In this document: piece after piece, positions 37,633-50,622 of the stretch
Layout of the letters: each line of letters starts with the position of its first letter
How positions within the stretch are numbered: position 1 is the stretch's first letter
From: Deinococcus fonticola
Lineage (GTDB): Bacteria > Deinococcota > Deinococci > Deinococcales > Deinococcaceae
Length of the DNA stretch: 54,182 nucleotides
NCBI RefSeq assembly: GCF_004634215.1
Contig: NZ_SMMH01000025.1
Span: 1 to 54,182, forward strand
Direction of reading: 5' to 3'
The notes under the pieces: model-generated
Seen by the model: the letters and a program-made list of their open reading frames with translations, nothing else
Database searches by the model: none
Told to the model about the DNA's origin: nothing
Made by a program: the position numbers and the translations under genes

Positions 37633-38666
37633 AGCTTCACCAGGAGGTGACCGATGTTGAAACCCGGCCCCATGGCGGTCAGCAGGGACAGGCCGTGCTT
37701 GCCGTTCTCAATCGCGTCGTGCAGCACGGCCATCACCGACACGCTGGACATGTTGCCTTTGGTGCGCAGCGTCTCCCATGATTCCGGCGCCACCTGGTGC
37801 GGCGCGATTACCTCGTTGATGGCGTTCAGGACTTTGACCCCACCCGGATGCGGCAGAAAATGCTGAATATCGTCCCGGGTGACGCCGAAGGTCTGGAAGG
37901 CGCGTTCCAGCGAGCCGGGCAAGTGCGCCAGCACCACGTCGGGCACGGCTACGTCGAAGATGACTTGCAGGCCGTCGTCGGTGGTGTTCCACCCCATGAT
38001 GTTCTCCGTGTCGTGCAGCAGCGTGTTGTGGTGGTGCAAGACACGGGGGCCGGGGCCGTCACGCGAGATGATCGCGGCGCTCGCTCCGTCACTGAACAGC
38101 GCAATGGCGACCACGTTGCTTTTCGTGTCGTCGCCGTGCAGGGCGTTCAGGGTGCAGAGTTCCACGTTGACCAGCAACACGTTGCGGTACCCGGCGTTGA
38201 CCAGTTCGGCGGCGCGGGCCAGGCCCAGCACCCCGCCCGCGCAGCCGTACCCGACCAGCGGCACCTGCGCGGCTTCGGGTTTCAGGTTCAGGTCAAGGGC
38301 CACCGCCACCGCCAGCGAGGGCGTCACGAACCCGGACGTGGTGACGACCACCACGGCATCGATCTCATCGGCGCTCAACTTCGCCCGCGTCAGCGCGGCG
38401 CGGCTGGCCTGCGTCGCCAGTTCGCGGCTGTGCTGCTTGAACAGCGCCGCTTTCTGCCCGGCGCTCAGGCGTTCGCGGTACGCTTCGGGGGGCAGCACCA
38501 CGTGCCGCTGGTCGATGCGGGCGTTGAGGTACACGTTACGCAGTGATGGCCGGGCGGCCCAGCGCGGGGCCAGCATGGCCGCGACCTCCAGCGCCATGTC
38601 CTGCGTCACGGTGAACTCCGGGAAAGCCAGCGCCATGCCCCTGACGTGGGCCTGCAAAGGAATCAA
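37629..38666 (-). CDS. type III polyketide synthase (alkylpyrone synthase-like)
   Basis: 345 residues of thiolase fold. Catalytic triad Cys142 ([10 protein letters not shown]), His273 ([10 protein letters not shown]) and Asn305 ([10 protein letters not shown]), as in chalcone synthase and bacterial BpsA. It should condense a fatty acyl starter with malonyl-CoA to an alkylpyrone or alkylresorcinol. TTG start overlaps the nitroreductase stop (TTGA) and the end overlaps the methyltransferase (GTGA), so three genes are translated as one operon. Confidence 0.9.
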   Translation of the reverse strand: MIPLQAHVRGMALAFPEFTVTQDMALEVAAMLAPRWAARPSLRNVYLNARIDQRHVVLPPEAYRERLSAGQKAALFKQHSRELATQASRAALTRAKLSADEIDAVVVVTTSGFVTPSLAVAVALDLNLKPEAAQVPLVGYGCAGGVLGLARAAELVNAGYRNVLLVNVELCTLNALHGDDTKSNVVAIALFSDGASAAIISRDGPGPRVLHHHNTLLHDTENIMGWNTTDDGLQVIFDVAVPDVVLAHLPGSLERAFQTFGVTRDDIQHFLPHPGGVKVLNAINEVIAPHQVAPESWETLRTKGNMSSVSVMAVLHDAIENGKHGLSLLTAMGPGFNIGHLLVKL

Positions 38667-39499
38667 GACGCTTCCCCAGGCGCGGTCTCTTCAGGCACGG
38701 TCTCTTCAGGCACGGTGCAGTTCTCACGGTAGACGTACTGCGACAGGTGCTTGCGGTGCCGGCTCGACCAGTCGATGCTGGGCCGTCTGTCGGAGTCCGG
38801 TACGTACCCCAGGCGGTACACCGCCATCAGTTCCAGGTCCGGTGGCACGCGCAGCAGGGTCTTCATTTTCTCCCACTGCTCCGGCAACTCCATGGGCGTA
38901 CTGATGAACTGAATTCCCAGCCCCAGCGGCCCCACCGCCAGCCAGATGTTCTCCATGGCGGCCCCCATGCCGAACACACTGTAAAACCCCGACAGTTCGC
39001 CGGGGCGGTACTCTTCTTTGTCGAGCAGCACCGCCAGCAGAAGGGGACTGCCCGCCACCAGTTTGCGGTTGTCCTCGCCCAATTTGCCCGGCACGCCCAG
39101 TTTCTTCATCAGGGCCAGTCCCGTGTCGCTGAAGACGTGCGGCGTGAAGGGGCGCAGCGGGCCGGGCAGGTGATCGAGGTGAAGGCCGTCGCGCCGCGTC
39201 TCCATCTCGGCCTCGGTAAAGCGGAAGTACTTCTTGTAGCGGTTGAAAAAAAGGCCCTGCTCGATCAGCGCGCTCATGCTCTGCCCGGAAATTTCAGCGA
39301 CCTGCTCGATGGTCTGGCGATTCTCGATCAGCACGAAGCGCCACGGCTGAGAATTGAAGTGACTGGGGGCCGCGCCCGCCGCGCTGAGCAGCAGGTGCTG
39401 AACGTCGCGCGGCACGGGGTCAGGTTTAAAAGGCCCGTTGGTGGTTCGACGCTGAAAAATGGCGTCCAAGAGGCGAGCTTCGTGGGGTGCGCTGGGCAT
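38663..39499 (-). CDS. nitroreductase family flavin oxidoreductase
   Basis: 278 residues. [14 protein letters not shown] with the Arg-rich FMN contact, [20 protein letters not shown], and [19 protein letters not shown] near the second FMN region are typical of the nitroreductase family, which uses FMN and NAD(P)H on nitro, quinone or enone substrates. ATG 39499 is chosen because TAGTAT (39507-39512) lies seven bases upstream; the ATG at 39508 overlaps that box. The C-terminus carries a duplicated five-residue unit (TVPEE twice). Leads the PKS and methyltransferase genes, so a tailoring role is likely. Confidence 0.88.
   Translation of the reverse strand: MPSAPHEARLLDAIFQRRTTNGPFKPDPVPRDVQHLLLSAAGAAPSHFNSQPWRFVLIENRQTIEQVAEISGQSMSALIEQGLFFNRYKKYFRFTEAEMETRRDGLHLDHLPGPLRPFTPHVFSDTGLALMKKLGVPGKLGEDNRKLVAGSPLLLAVLLDKEEYRPGELSGFYSVFGMGAAMENIWLAVGPLGLGIQFISTPMELPEQWEKMKTLLRVPPDLELMAVYRLGYVPDSDRRPSIDWSSRHRKHLSQYVYRENCTVPEETVPEETAPGEAS
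38684..38713 (+). repeat. 15-bp tandem duplication inside the nitroreductase gene
   Basis: GGTCTCTTCAGGCAC occurs twice in direct succession (38684-38698, 38699-38713). It encodes a repeated five-residue stretch near the C-terminus. Confidence 0.85.
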
Positions 39500-39558
39500 A
39501 GGCCCCATACTAGGCGGCGTTCCCCGGGCGCTGAGCGCGACCGGTCTTGACCTGACGC

Positions 39559-39828
39559 TTATTCACCCCTTTCGTCGTTTGCGCGGGATTTCTCGGCCAG
39601 GGTGGCGTCGTCCATCCAGCCGGTCTTCTTGCGCTGGTGCATCAGGCCGTAAGCCCTGAGCCACTCGTTTTCGGGAATGTCCACCAGAGTTCTCCCGGGA
39701 TACAGTTCGTGTAGCACGGTGCACATCACGTCGACCTCGTGGTCGCTGTACGCCTCGACCCCCAGTTTCTCGTGAACGGCCGCGCGGTCGATAGGGGTAC
39801 GAGGAGGGTCATGAGAAGGGGTCGTCAT
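39559..39828 (-). CDS. small acidic protein, function unknown
   Basis: 89 residues. The C-terminal part, [20 protein letters not shown] and [20 protein letters not shown], looks like a helical bundle. The ATG at 39828 has a TACCCT -10 box (39836-39841) seven bases upstream, so leaderless. Divergent from the ABC-F gene. No family recognised. Confidence 0.65.
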   Translation of the reverse strand: MTTPSHDPPRTPIDRAAVHEKLGVEAYSDHEVDVMCTVLHELYPGRTLVDIPENEWLRAYGLMHQRKKTGWMDDATLAEKSRANDERGE

Positions 39829-39903
39829 GTCCGGCAGGGTAGCACCGGGCGTGAAGGCTTTGGCCAATACTCCTGGCTGTCTTTTCCGCTACTCTTCATG
39901 GCG

Positions 39904-41988
39904 ATGAGCACGCTGGTGACGGCCCAGGAGGTGACCGTGGTGTACGGTGACCGGGCCGTGCTCGCGAGCGTGTCCATGAGTGTGGCGGCGGGGGAGAGGG
40001 TGGCGCTGCTGGGCCGCAACGGTGCAGGTAAAACCACGTTGCTGCGCCTGCTGAGCGGCGAACGTCACCCCGACGAGGGCACTGTGTGGCACGCGGACGG
40101 CCTGCGAACCGCGGTGCTGGCGCAGCATCACGCGCACCCGGCGGGCGTGTCGGTGCGCGACCTTCTTCACGCCGCGCACCCGTACCGCGAGGCCGAAGCG
40201 CGGCTGCTGGGGCTGGAAGCGAACCTGGGCGACCCGGACGTGTTGCAGGCGTGGACGGATTTGCACGCCCACCTGGAGGCGGCGCAGGCGTACGCCTGGC
40301 CTTCGCGTGTGCGGCGCATTCTGGGCCGGCTGGACCTGACGCGTTTCCAGCAGCGTGAGGCCGCCACGCTGTCCGGCGGGGAGCGCACGCGGCTGGCGCT
40401 GGCGCTGGCACTGGCCCGCGAACCGGATATTCTGCTGCTGGACGAACCCACCAACCACCTGGACATCCGCATGCGTGAATGGCTCGAAAGCTGGCTGCGC
40501 GACTTCCGGGGGGGCGTGATCCTGACCAGTCACGACCGCGATTTTCTGGATGCGGTGGCGACCCGCAGCGTGTGGCTCCAGCACGGCGAGGCCAGCGGGT
40601 ACGCGGGCGGGTATTCCCGCGCCTGGGCGCAGCGCGAACTGGAGCGCCGCACGCGGGCGAAAGCCGCGAAGCTCTCCGGGCAGGAACGGGCGCGGCTGGA
40701 AGACAGCGTGGCGTGGCTGGACAGGCGTGGACGGCGCTCGGGTGCCCTGAAAACGCGCGTGGGCCGCGTGGACGTGCTGGAAGCGCCGCTGCCCGAGCGG
40801 CAGATCAGAATGCGTCTGCTGGCCGGCACGGCTCACGCCCCACTGGTGGCGTGGGGTGAGCACCTCACCCGGAGTTACGGGTCGCAGGTGGTCTTGCAGG
40901 ACGCAGCGTTCCGCCTGCGCCAGGGAGACCGGGTGGCCCTCATGGGCGCGAACGGCACCGGCAAAACCACCCTGATGCGTTTACTTGCCGGGGACACCTT
41001 CCCGGACGACACCACCCCGCCGCCGGTGCTGCGCGTGGCGGGCGGCGTCACGGTCGCCAGCCTGGACCAGACGTGGCACGGCCTGAATCCTGCCGAGACC
41101 CTGCACGGGCAGTTCGAGCGGCGCTTCGGTGGGCAGACGAACGCCATCCTGGGCCGCGCCGGCTTCACGGCCGCCGACTGGCCCAAAACCCCGGAAATGC
41201 TGTCGGGCGGCGAACGTGCCCGCGCCGGGCTGGCGCTGGTCAGCAGCCTGCGGGCCGACCTGCTGCTGCTGGACGAACCCACCAACCACCTGGACGTGGA
41301 AGCCCTGCAAGCGCTGGAGGACGCCGTTCACGCTTACGGCGGCGCGGTGGTCATCGTTACCCACGACCGGCGTTTCGCCCGCGAGGTGGCGAATCGGCTG
41401 TGGGTCATCGAGGACGCCAGGCTGCGCGAAGTACAGGGCTGGGGCAGCCGCGAGTACACCGACCCCGCCCGCCGGCTGGACAGTGACCCGCCCCCCCCAC
41501 CGCCGGAACCGTCCGCCCGGCAGCAAATCGTACCGCTCGAGAACCAACTTGCCCAGATTCAGACCGTGCTGGACGGCCCCCCCGGTCGCCTGACGGGCCG
41601 CGAGGAAGCCCGCCTGCGCGCGCAGCTTTACCACGTTCAGCAGCGCCTGTACGGCCTGTACGCCGGGGCCTTCGCCGCGCCGCAATGGGACGATCAGGTG
41701 CGTGAACCGCCCCTCACCGTCCGTGCCCAGCATCTGGGAGACGGCCCCCCAGGTTCCGGGGGCGGCATGTTCTGGGCCGCCAACGACGAAAGCTGCCCTC
41801 ACCTGGCCTGGGACGGAGCCACCCTGCGCTTCTCTGGCCCCGCGCCCACCTGGTACGCCTCGGCCCTGCTGGGCGGTGCCCTGCGCATTCTGTTCGAGCG
41901 CTGGAACGTCGGCAAAGTTCAACTGGGAGAGTCTGGGCGCCTGCTGAGACGCCGCGCATACTTCGAGCGCGTCGGCCTGATCCGCTGA
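39904..41988 (+). CDS. ABC-F family ATPase with a C-terminal extension
   Basis: 694 residues. Two ABC ATPase domains without membrane segments: Walker A GRNGAGKTT and GANGTGKTT, signatures LSGGERTR and LSGGERAR, Walker B LLLDEPTNH twice. ABC-F proteins act on the ribosome in translation or antibiotic protection. After a Pro-rich linker a coiled region (LENQLAQIQTVLDG) leads into a final ~100 residues (AQHLGDGPPGSGGGMFWAAN, then YASALLGGALRILFERWNV) that do not look like a normal ABC-F tail. ATG 39904 sits eight bases after TACTCT (39890-39895), so leaderless. Confidence 0.88.
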   Translation: MSTLVTAQEVTVVYGDRAVLASVSMSVAAGERVALLGRNGAGKTTLLRLLSGERHPDEGTVWHADGLRTAVLAQHHAHPAGVSVRDLLHAAHPYREAEARLLGLEANLGDPDVLQAWTDLHAHLEAAQAYAWPSRVRRILGRLDLTRFQQREAATLSGGERTRLALALALAREPDILLLDEPTNHLDIRMREWLESWLRDFRGGVILTSHDRDFLDAVATRSVWLQHGEASGYAGGYSRAWAQRELERRTRAKAAKLSGQERARLEDSVAWLDRRGRRSGALKTRVGRVDVLEAPLPERQIRMRLLAGTAHAPLVAWGEHLTRSYGSQVVLQDAAFRLRQGDRVALMGANGTGKTTLMRLLAGDTFPDDTTPPPVLRVAGGVTVASLDQTWHGLNPAETLHGQFERRFGGQTNAILGRAGFTAADWPKTPEMLSGGERARAGLALVSSLRADLLLLDEPTNHLDVEALQALEDAVHAYGGAVVIVTHDRRFAREVANRLWVIEDARLREVQGWGSREYTDPARRLDSDPPPPPPEPSARQQIVPLENQLAQIQTVLDGPPGRLTGREEARLRAQLYHVQQRLYGLYAGAFAAPQWDDQVREPPLTVRAQHLGDGPPGSGGGMFWAANDESCPHLAWDGATLRFSGPAPTWYASALLGGALRILFERWNVGKVQLGESGRLLRRRAYFERVGLIR

Positions 41989-42095
41989 GGGAGGAGGGTC
42001 GACCACTTCCCACCCCTGTTTTTTCAGGTTCTCCGCTCCTTTTCCCGCCAGCCTGCCGTCCGCCTTCTGCTTTCCTTCCGCTATACTCCTGTGTC

Positions 42096-42545
42096 ATGGA
42101 AGACCTCATCAAGGGACGCCTGGGTGGAGCGGACGGGTACGATATCCGCTGCGCCATCGACGGCGACAAAATCGTGGGTCGTGCGGGCGGTAAGCTGCAC
42201 GGCAAGGACATTGAACTGGAAATCACCGAGTCGGGCGTGCAGGGCAGCGTGGGCAGCGAAAGCGTGCGCATCGAACTGGCCGACGGCGAACTGAAAGGCA
42301 ACGTGGGCAGCCAGAAAGTCACGCTGCGCGGCGTGGATCGCGTGACCGGCTTCATGGGCGAACCCATCGTGGGCTGGAACATCGTGGCGCAGCAGCAGGG
42401 CGAACACCTGACCGGGCAACTGGGCAGCACCGTACTGGGCCGCACCTTCGACCTGCAACTGGGCAGTGCGCCCGGCTGGGTGGGGGCACTGGTGGCCGTG
42501 GTCGCCTTCTACGCCCTGGAACCCCGCGCCAGCGTCAGCGCCTGA
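42096..42545 (+). CDS. glycine-rich beta-repeat protein, function unknown
   Basis: 149 residues. Repeating units such as GKLHGKDIELEITESG, GSVGSESVRIELADGELKG and GNVGSQKVTLRG suggest a short beta-solenoid or beta-sandwich. A C-terminal hydrophobic stretch (GWVGALVAVVAFYALEP) could be a membrane anchor. TATACT (42082-42087) eight bases before the ATG, so leaderless. Followed by a strong terminator. No family recognised. Confidence 0.65.
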   Translation: MEDLIKGRLGGADGYDIRCAIDGDKIVGRAGGKLHGKDIELEITESGVQGSVGSESVRIELADGELKGNVGSQKVTLRGVDRVTGFMGEPIVGWNIVAQQQGEHLTGQLGSTVLGRTFDLQLGSAPGWVGALVAVVAFYALEPRASVSA

Positions 42546-42563
42546 GCGTCTACAGATTTCAAG

Positions 42564-42589
42564 CCCCCGGTGAACGCCGGGGGTTTTTT
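42564..42589 (+). terminator. intrinsic terminator after the 42096 gene
   Basis: CCCCCGG (42564-42570) pairs with CCGGGGG (42577-42583), loop of six, followed by six T. Confidence 0.88.
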
Positions 42590-42750
42590 GCTTACATAAA
42601 TTCCGGTTGAACAGTTGGCATAATTGCTCAACCCGACTGGAAGAAGAAGCAAAAAAAGTGTTCTGGACATGGATTGCTCTCGTAGCGGGCGTGATACTCC
42701 TCGTAAGCCCGCTGCTTCAGGGGATGACGAACGGATTCATTCCGCAGGGT

Positions 42751-42790
42751 AAAACAGCCGGCCCGCCTGCAAGAACGCAAACGGGCCAGC
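42751..42790 (-). terminator. candidate terminator of the ferredoxin-NADP reductase gene
   Basis: GGCCCG (42760-42765) pairs with CGGGCC (42782-42787) plus an inner TGC/GCA; on the minus strand TTTT follows shortly after (42751-42754). Confidence 0.5.
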
Positions 42791-42804
42791 GAACCGCAGG
42801 AACT

Positions 42805-44166
<1,362 letters not shown>

Positions 44167-44278
44167 GGCAGGCAGTGTAGCGAGTTTGCCCCCTTGCTGT
44201 TGTCCCCGCTGTTCGGATGACTGGGCCACCTCGCCGCTGCTGGGCCGGCCTGTTCCGCTGGCTCCTGCAAAGCAACTG

Positions 44279-44304
44279 AAAACCGCTCCCTTGGAGGGGA
44301 GCGG
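44279..44304 (-). terminator. terminator of the CRP/FNR regulator gene
   Basis: CCGCTCCC (44283-44290) pairs with GGGAGCGG (44297-44304); only four T follow on the minus strand. Confidence 0.6.
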
Positions 44305-44321
44305 CTGAGTCCAGTTGTGGA

Positions 44322-44939
<618 letters not shown>

Positions 44940-45011
44940 TGTGGTCGCCTCCTTAGGCGTTTGTTGTGGATAGATGTGGTGGGGAGTGCTGCGAGCGCCA
45001 TTCCTAACGCT

Positions 45012-45057
45012 GGTTACAGTGTAACCTACAATCACATTTTTGTAAACAATTTTGTTT
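45012..45057 (-). promoter_or_regulatory. promoter of the CRP/FNR gene with two operators
   Basis: On the minus strand TTTACA (45041-45046), 17 bases, TACACT (45018-45023). The perfect 15-base palindrome GGTTACAGTGTAACC (45012-45026) covers the -10 box, and AAACAATTTTGTTT (45044-45057) covers the -35 box. The spacer contains TGTGA, a CRP-like half-site. Confidence 0.65.
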
Positions 45058-45433
45058 GTTTAACAGAGCTTTAGGTCACTAAATGAACCTGCGGTCAGAA
45101 TGCCAGTGTTGGTTGCTTAGGGTTGGGAAAAATAGAGTCCTAGACGGCGATTTAACACGGAAATGCTCAGAGATGCCGCTGCCCTCTTGGTGCTCAGGAG
45201 ACTGTTCATTCAACACAGGTAAGGCTTTTTCTTTAATCCGTAATGACATCCCTTCCGGCAATGAGAAACACACCTCAAACTGCCATTTTCCTCACCTGAC
45301 TGTTTCGCCTCAGAAAAGTGTGGAGGTCTTCTGAAGCAGCAAAAATTTTCCTTCTCCTCACTGACCGGACGGTCAAGGGCTTCATTAAGAGGCGTACAAG
45401 GGCCTGAAGCGTGGCAGAATCCGTGAGTCAGCT
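45058..45433. other. intergenic region upstream of the lytic transglycosylase
   Basis: About 375 bases, lower in GC, without a gene that looks real. One perfect palindrome is annotated separately at 45362-45375. A half-site ATGTCATT (minus strand, about 45241-45248) is not part of a full RDRM. Confidence 0.6.
45362..45375 (+). promoter_or_regulatory. palindromic operator candidate upstream of the transglycosylase
   Basis: TGACCG-GA-CGGTCA is a perfect 6-2-6 palindrome of the kind bound by TetR-like repressors, 58 bases before the next ATG. Confidence 0.45.
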
Positions 45434-46006
45434 ATGAAGCCTCTCTTTATCTTTGCCGTGCTTGCCAGCGGATATGCCTCCGCAGGCTGCGTTCCCCAAG
45501 CCAACTGGATCGAGGCCATCCGCGCCGAGGAAGTCCGCTATGGTATGCCGCAGAACCTGCTGTACAACCTGATCAAGAAAGAAAGTCAGTTCTGCCCGGG
45601 TGCCCGCAGCCGTGTGGGCGCGATGGGCCTGGCGCAGATGATGCCCGGCACCGCCCGGCTATTGAAGGTCAACCCCTGGAACCCTGTGGACAGCATCCGG
45701 GGCGCCGCCCGCTACCTGAATCAGCAGTTCACCACCTTCAACTCCTGGCCGCTGGCTCTGGCCGCCTACAACGCCGGGCCGGGCAACGTCACGAAGTACC
45801 GCGGCATTCCGCCCTTCCGGGAAACGCGCGGTTACGTCGCGGCCATCATGGGCGGCACCGACTCCGGCGTCCCGGTCGTCATGGCGGCCCGCTCCGGCAC
45901 CGCGCCTGTCATCACCACGAAAAACACCATCATCGCCGCTCCCAGCGTGTCCAGCAGCGGGCCGTGGACGACCCCCGCCCCCCTGGTCGAACAGAAAAGG
46001 CCTTAA
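45434..46006 (+). CDS. exported lytic transglycosylase (SLT domain)
   Basis: 190 residues. Signal peptide [18 protein letters not shown], then an SLT domain with the catalytic Glu50 (LIKKESQF), [13 protein letters not shown] and [13 protein letters not shown]. Cleaves peptidoglycan glycan strands with formation of anhydro-muramic acid. C-terminal part is Ala/Thr/Pro-rich. No good ribosome-binding site or leaderless -10 box was seen. Confidence 0.9.
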   Translation: MKPLFIFAVLASGYASAGCVPQANWIEAIRAEEVRYGMPQNLLYNLIKKESQFCPGARSRVGAMGLAQMMPGTARLLKVNPWNPVDSIRGAARYLNQQFTTFNSWPLALAAYNAGPGNVTKYRGIPPFRETRGYVAAIMGGTDSGVPVVMAARSGTAPVITTKNTIIAAPSVSSSGPWTTPAPLVEQKRP

Positions 46007-46110
46007 GTACCGGCCTTGAGCAAGGCGCCTGTAGGCCAATCGCCCTGCTCGCCTTCATTCACTCGCCCAGCAAGCACACCTCTTTTTGGTCAATGCAATA
46101 GGAAAGAGAA

Positions 46111-46151
46111 AAGCGCCTGCCCCGAAGAAAATAAGTTTCCAGGGCAGGCGC
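46111..46151 (-). terminator. candidate terminator of gyrA
   Basis: Ten-base stem GCGCCTGCCC (46113-46122) with GGGCAGGCGC (46142-46151), long loop; the minus-strand continuation is T-rich but not a clean T run. Confidence 0.55.
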
Positions 46152-46170
46152 GAAAGGTTGTCAGGTCGGG

Positions 46171-48615
<2,445 letters not shown>

Positions 48616-48705
48616 GTGGCTCCATTCGGGCCGCCTTCGGCGGAGAGGTCTCACCGAGTGCGGCACTTTTTGATAGAGGCCCGGTTATCGTCCGGGAATG
48701 GAACC

Positions 48706-48733
48706 ATTCTAGCACATTCTGTTATTAACGTAA
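48706..48733 (-). promoter_or_regulatory. gyrA promoter with RDRM (DdrO operator)-like palindrome
   Basis: On the minus strand an extended -10, TG-C-TAGAAT (core 48706-48711), has directly upstream, five bases away, the motif TTCTGTTATTAACGTAA as read on the plus strand (48717-48733). It matches the RDRM consensus TTATGTCATTGACATAA at 13 of 17 positions and covers the -35 region, where the DdrO repressor would block RNA polymerase. Confidence 0.7.
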
Positions 48734-48838
48734 TAGATATGGCTCCCTCAACGTCACCTATTGTACCCGATTTTTACGGCCAGAACAGCAACTCAGCCTG
48801 CAAAAAAAGGACGCGCAGACCATCAAAATCGGATCTCC

Positions 48839-49537
48839 ATGACCCAGCGTCCACATCAGGCCATGAACTTCCGCCAGCCCCTGCCCGGCCTGTACCGCAG
48901 TGGCAACCTCAGTTCCCTCAGCCAGCAGGAACAGACCGAATTACTGAATTTGGGCATCACGCGAATCATCGATCTCCGAACCCGTGCAGAACGGCAGCTT
49001 GACCCGCCTCCATTTCTGGGGCGCGCCGAGTACCTCAACCTCTCGCTCTTCCCATACCGCAACCGCGCCCTGAACACGGCCAGCGCAGAGGCAAAAGATA
49101 ACGGTGACTACGCGGTAGCTATTCTTCAACATGCCGCCAACCAGATCGTCACCATCCTCGGTGCAATTCTGGATGCCCCGTCCGGCCCCGTCCTCGTTCA
49201 CTGTCACGCCGGAAAAGACCGCACCGGACTGATCGTGGCGCTGTGCCTGGAACTGGCTGGAAAAAGCAGGGAAGAGGTCGCCACCGATCACGTTCTTACC
49301 GGCCCGGAACTCGTGGACTTCTTCGCCGCCATGCAAGCGCGAAAGACGCCTGCACAGTGGGCAAAACTAGAACCCTTCCAGCCCTGCTGTCCGGACGACA
49401 TGCGGCGCCCCCTCGCGTACCTCGACAGCGAATGGGAAGGCGCAGGGAAGTACCTCGAAGCCCACGGCTTCAGCCGGGAGGAGCAGGCGGCACTGGCCGC
49501 ACGACTTCAGGGCGGTGTGGCTCATCCGTGCCCCTGA
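48839..49537 (+). CDS. tyrosine protein phosphatase (dual-specificity-like)
   Basis: 232 residues with the signature VLVHCHAGKDRTGLIV, i.e. HC-X5-R with Cys122 and Arg128, and an N-terminal GLYRSGNLSSLSQQEQTELL typical of bacterial Tyr/Ser phosphatases of the PTP type. ATG 48839; the upstream in-frame start at 48761 would add a basic stretch. Divergent from gyrA across a 223-base spacer. Confidence 0.88.
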   Translation: MTQRPHQAMNFRQPLPGLYRSGNLSSLSQQEQTELLNLGITRIIDLRTRAERQLDPPPFLGRAEYLNLSLFPYRNRALNTASAEAKDNGDYAVAILQHAANQIVTILGAILDAPSGPVLVHCHAGKDRTGLIVALCLELAGKSREEVATDHVLTGPELVDFFAAMQARKTPAQWAKLEPFQPCCPDDMRRPLAYLDSEWEGAGKYLEAHGFSREEQAALAARLQGGVAHPCP

Positions 49538-49607
49538 AACGCCCTGAACGCTCACCTCGTCAATCCGTCAGAACCATGTGACGAAAGGGCTTTATCATAA
49601 TGCCGAC

Positions 49608-49958
49608 ATGCTGGCAAACCTCACCAAACTCGTAACCGATGTCGATGGAGCCTGGGGCGCCGCCATCGGTGGCCTCGACGGCCTGCTCGTGGAAGGCTAC
49701 ACCCCCACCGCCACCGACCTGAACCTGCTCGTTGCCGAGCACGCGGGACTGCTGCGGGCAGCCAACAGCGTGTATACCCAAACGGTGAACGGCGGAAAAA
49801 CCCGTGAATTCTATGTGCGCGGCGAACAGCTCAGCGTGTACCTGCAACCCATCAACGACGAATTCTTCCTGCTGGTCGCCCTGGACGGACGCAGCAACCT
49901 GGGCCAGGCCCGCCTGTACATGCGCGAAGCCGCCCGCAACCTGGGAGGTTTCCTGTGA
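49608..49958 (+). CDS. Roadblock/LC7 domain protein (first of three)
   Basis: 116 residues, one Roadblock/LC7 domain: MLANLTKLVTDVDGAWGAAI, then GLDGLLVEGYTP and VYLQPINDEFFLLVAL. Such domains dimerise and often serve as GTPase regulators (for example MglB). ATG 49608 has CATAAT (49596-49601) six bases upstream, so leaderless. Overlaps the next gene by four bases (GTGA). Confidence 0.82.
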   Translation: MLANLTKLVTDVDGAWGAAIGGLDGLLVEGYTPTATDLNLLVAEHAGLLRAANSVYTQTVNGGKTREFYVRGEQLSVYLQPINDEFFLLVALDGRSNLGQARLYMREAARNLGGFL

Positions 49959-50293
49959 AACTCGATTCCCTTCGTCAGGTGCCTGGCCTCGTGGCAGCCG
50001 TGCTGGTCGGTGAGGACGGCCTGACCATCGAATGCATCGGGGAGGGCAGCGAAGCCCTGGCCGCCGAGCTGGCCAGCCTGCGCACCAGCATCGCCCGCGT
50101 GAGCGACCGCATGGGCGCGGGCCGCGTCACCCGCCTGGCCTTCACGAGTGAACGCATGGAAATCGTCGCCATGGCCAGTGGCGATTACGTACTGGGCAGC
50201 GCCATTCAGCGCGGCATCGACACGCGCCCCGCCCAGCAGGCCCTGGCCCGCCTCGCCCTGGAAATCGTCGACCTGCCCGCCGGTGAAGCATGA
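49955..50293 (+). CDS. Roadblock/LC7 domain protein (second of three)
   Basis: 112 residues, one Roadblock/LC7 domain: MKLDSLRQVPGLVAAVLVGE, GLTIECIGEGSEALAAEL and VMAMASGDYVLGSAI-like strand (VAMASGDYVLGS). Start GTG overlaps the stop of the first (GTGA), and the end overlaps the third (ATGA). Confidence 0.82.
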   Translation: MKLDSLRQVPGLVAAVLVGEDGLTIECIGEGSEALAAELASLRTSIARVSDRMGAGRVTRLAFTSERMEIVAMASGDYVLGSAIQRGIDTRPAQQALARLALEIVDLPAGEA

Positions 50294-50604
50294 TCGACAG
50301 CCTCCTTGAAGTTCGCGGCGTGCGCTACGCCTCCCTGGTCGACAACGCCGGACAGGTCGTCCTGCATGTCGGTGAAGGCAGCGCCGACGTGGAAGTCGTG
50401 AGCACCGCCCGCGCCATGCTGGGCAGCCTGAAAAGCGCCATGGGGGCCAGCACCTGGAACGACCTGCTGCTCGACCTCGACCGTGGCCCCATGCTGCTGA
50501 CCCCCGTGAACGTCCGTGACCAGATCATGCTGGTGGCCTTCGACGAGGTTGCCAGCCTGGGCCGCGTGCGCTTTGCCGTGCGCCGCGCCATCGGGCAAGT
50601 GTAA
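50290..50604 (+). CDS. Roadblock/LC7 domain protein (third of three)
   Basis: 104 residues, one Roadblock/LC7 domain: MIDSLLEVRGVRYASLVDNA, GQVVLHVGEGSADVEVV and LLTPVNVRDQIMLVAF. Overlaps the second gene by four bases. No Ras-like GTPase (MglA) lies beside the trio. Confidence 0.82.
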   Translation: MIDSLLEVRGVRYASLVDNAGQVVLHVGEGSADVEVVSTARAMLGSLKSAMGASTWNDLLLDLDRGPMLLTPVNVRDQIMLVAFDEVASLGRVRFAVRRAIGQV

Positions 50605-50622
50605 GACCACTGAGCGGAATGC

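Noticed and set aside
45230..45260. RDRM half-site ATGTCATT
   Set aside because: The other half is missing (8 of 17) and no gene start is close on the right strand.
45083..45334. 83-codon plus-strand frame in the intergenic region
   Set aside because: No ribosome-binding site or -10 box at the start; composition unlike local genes.
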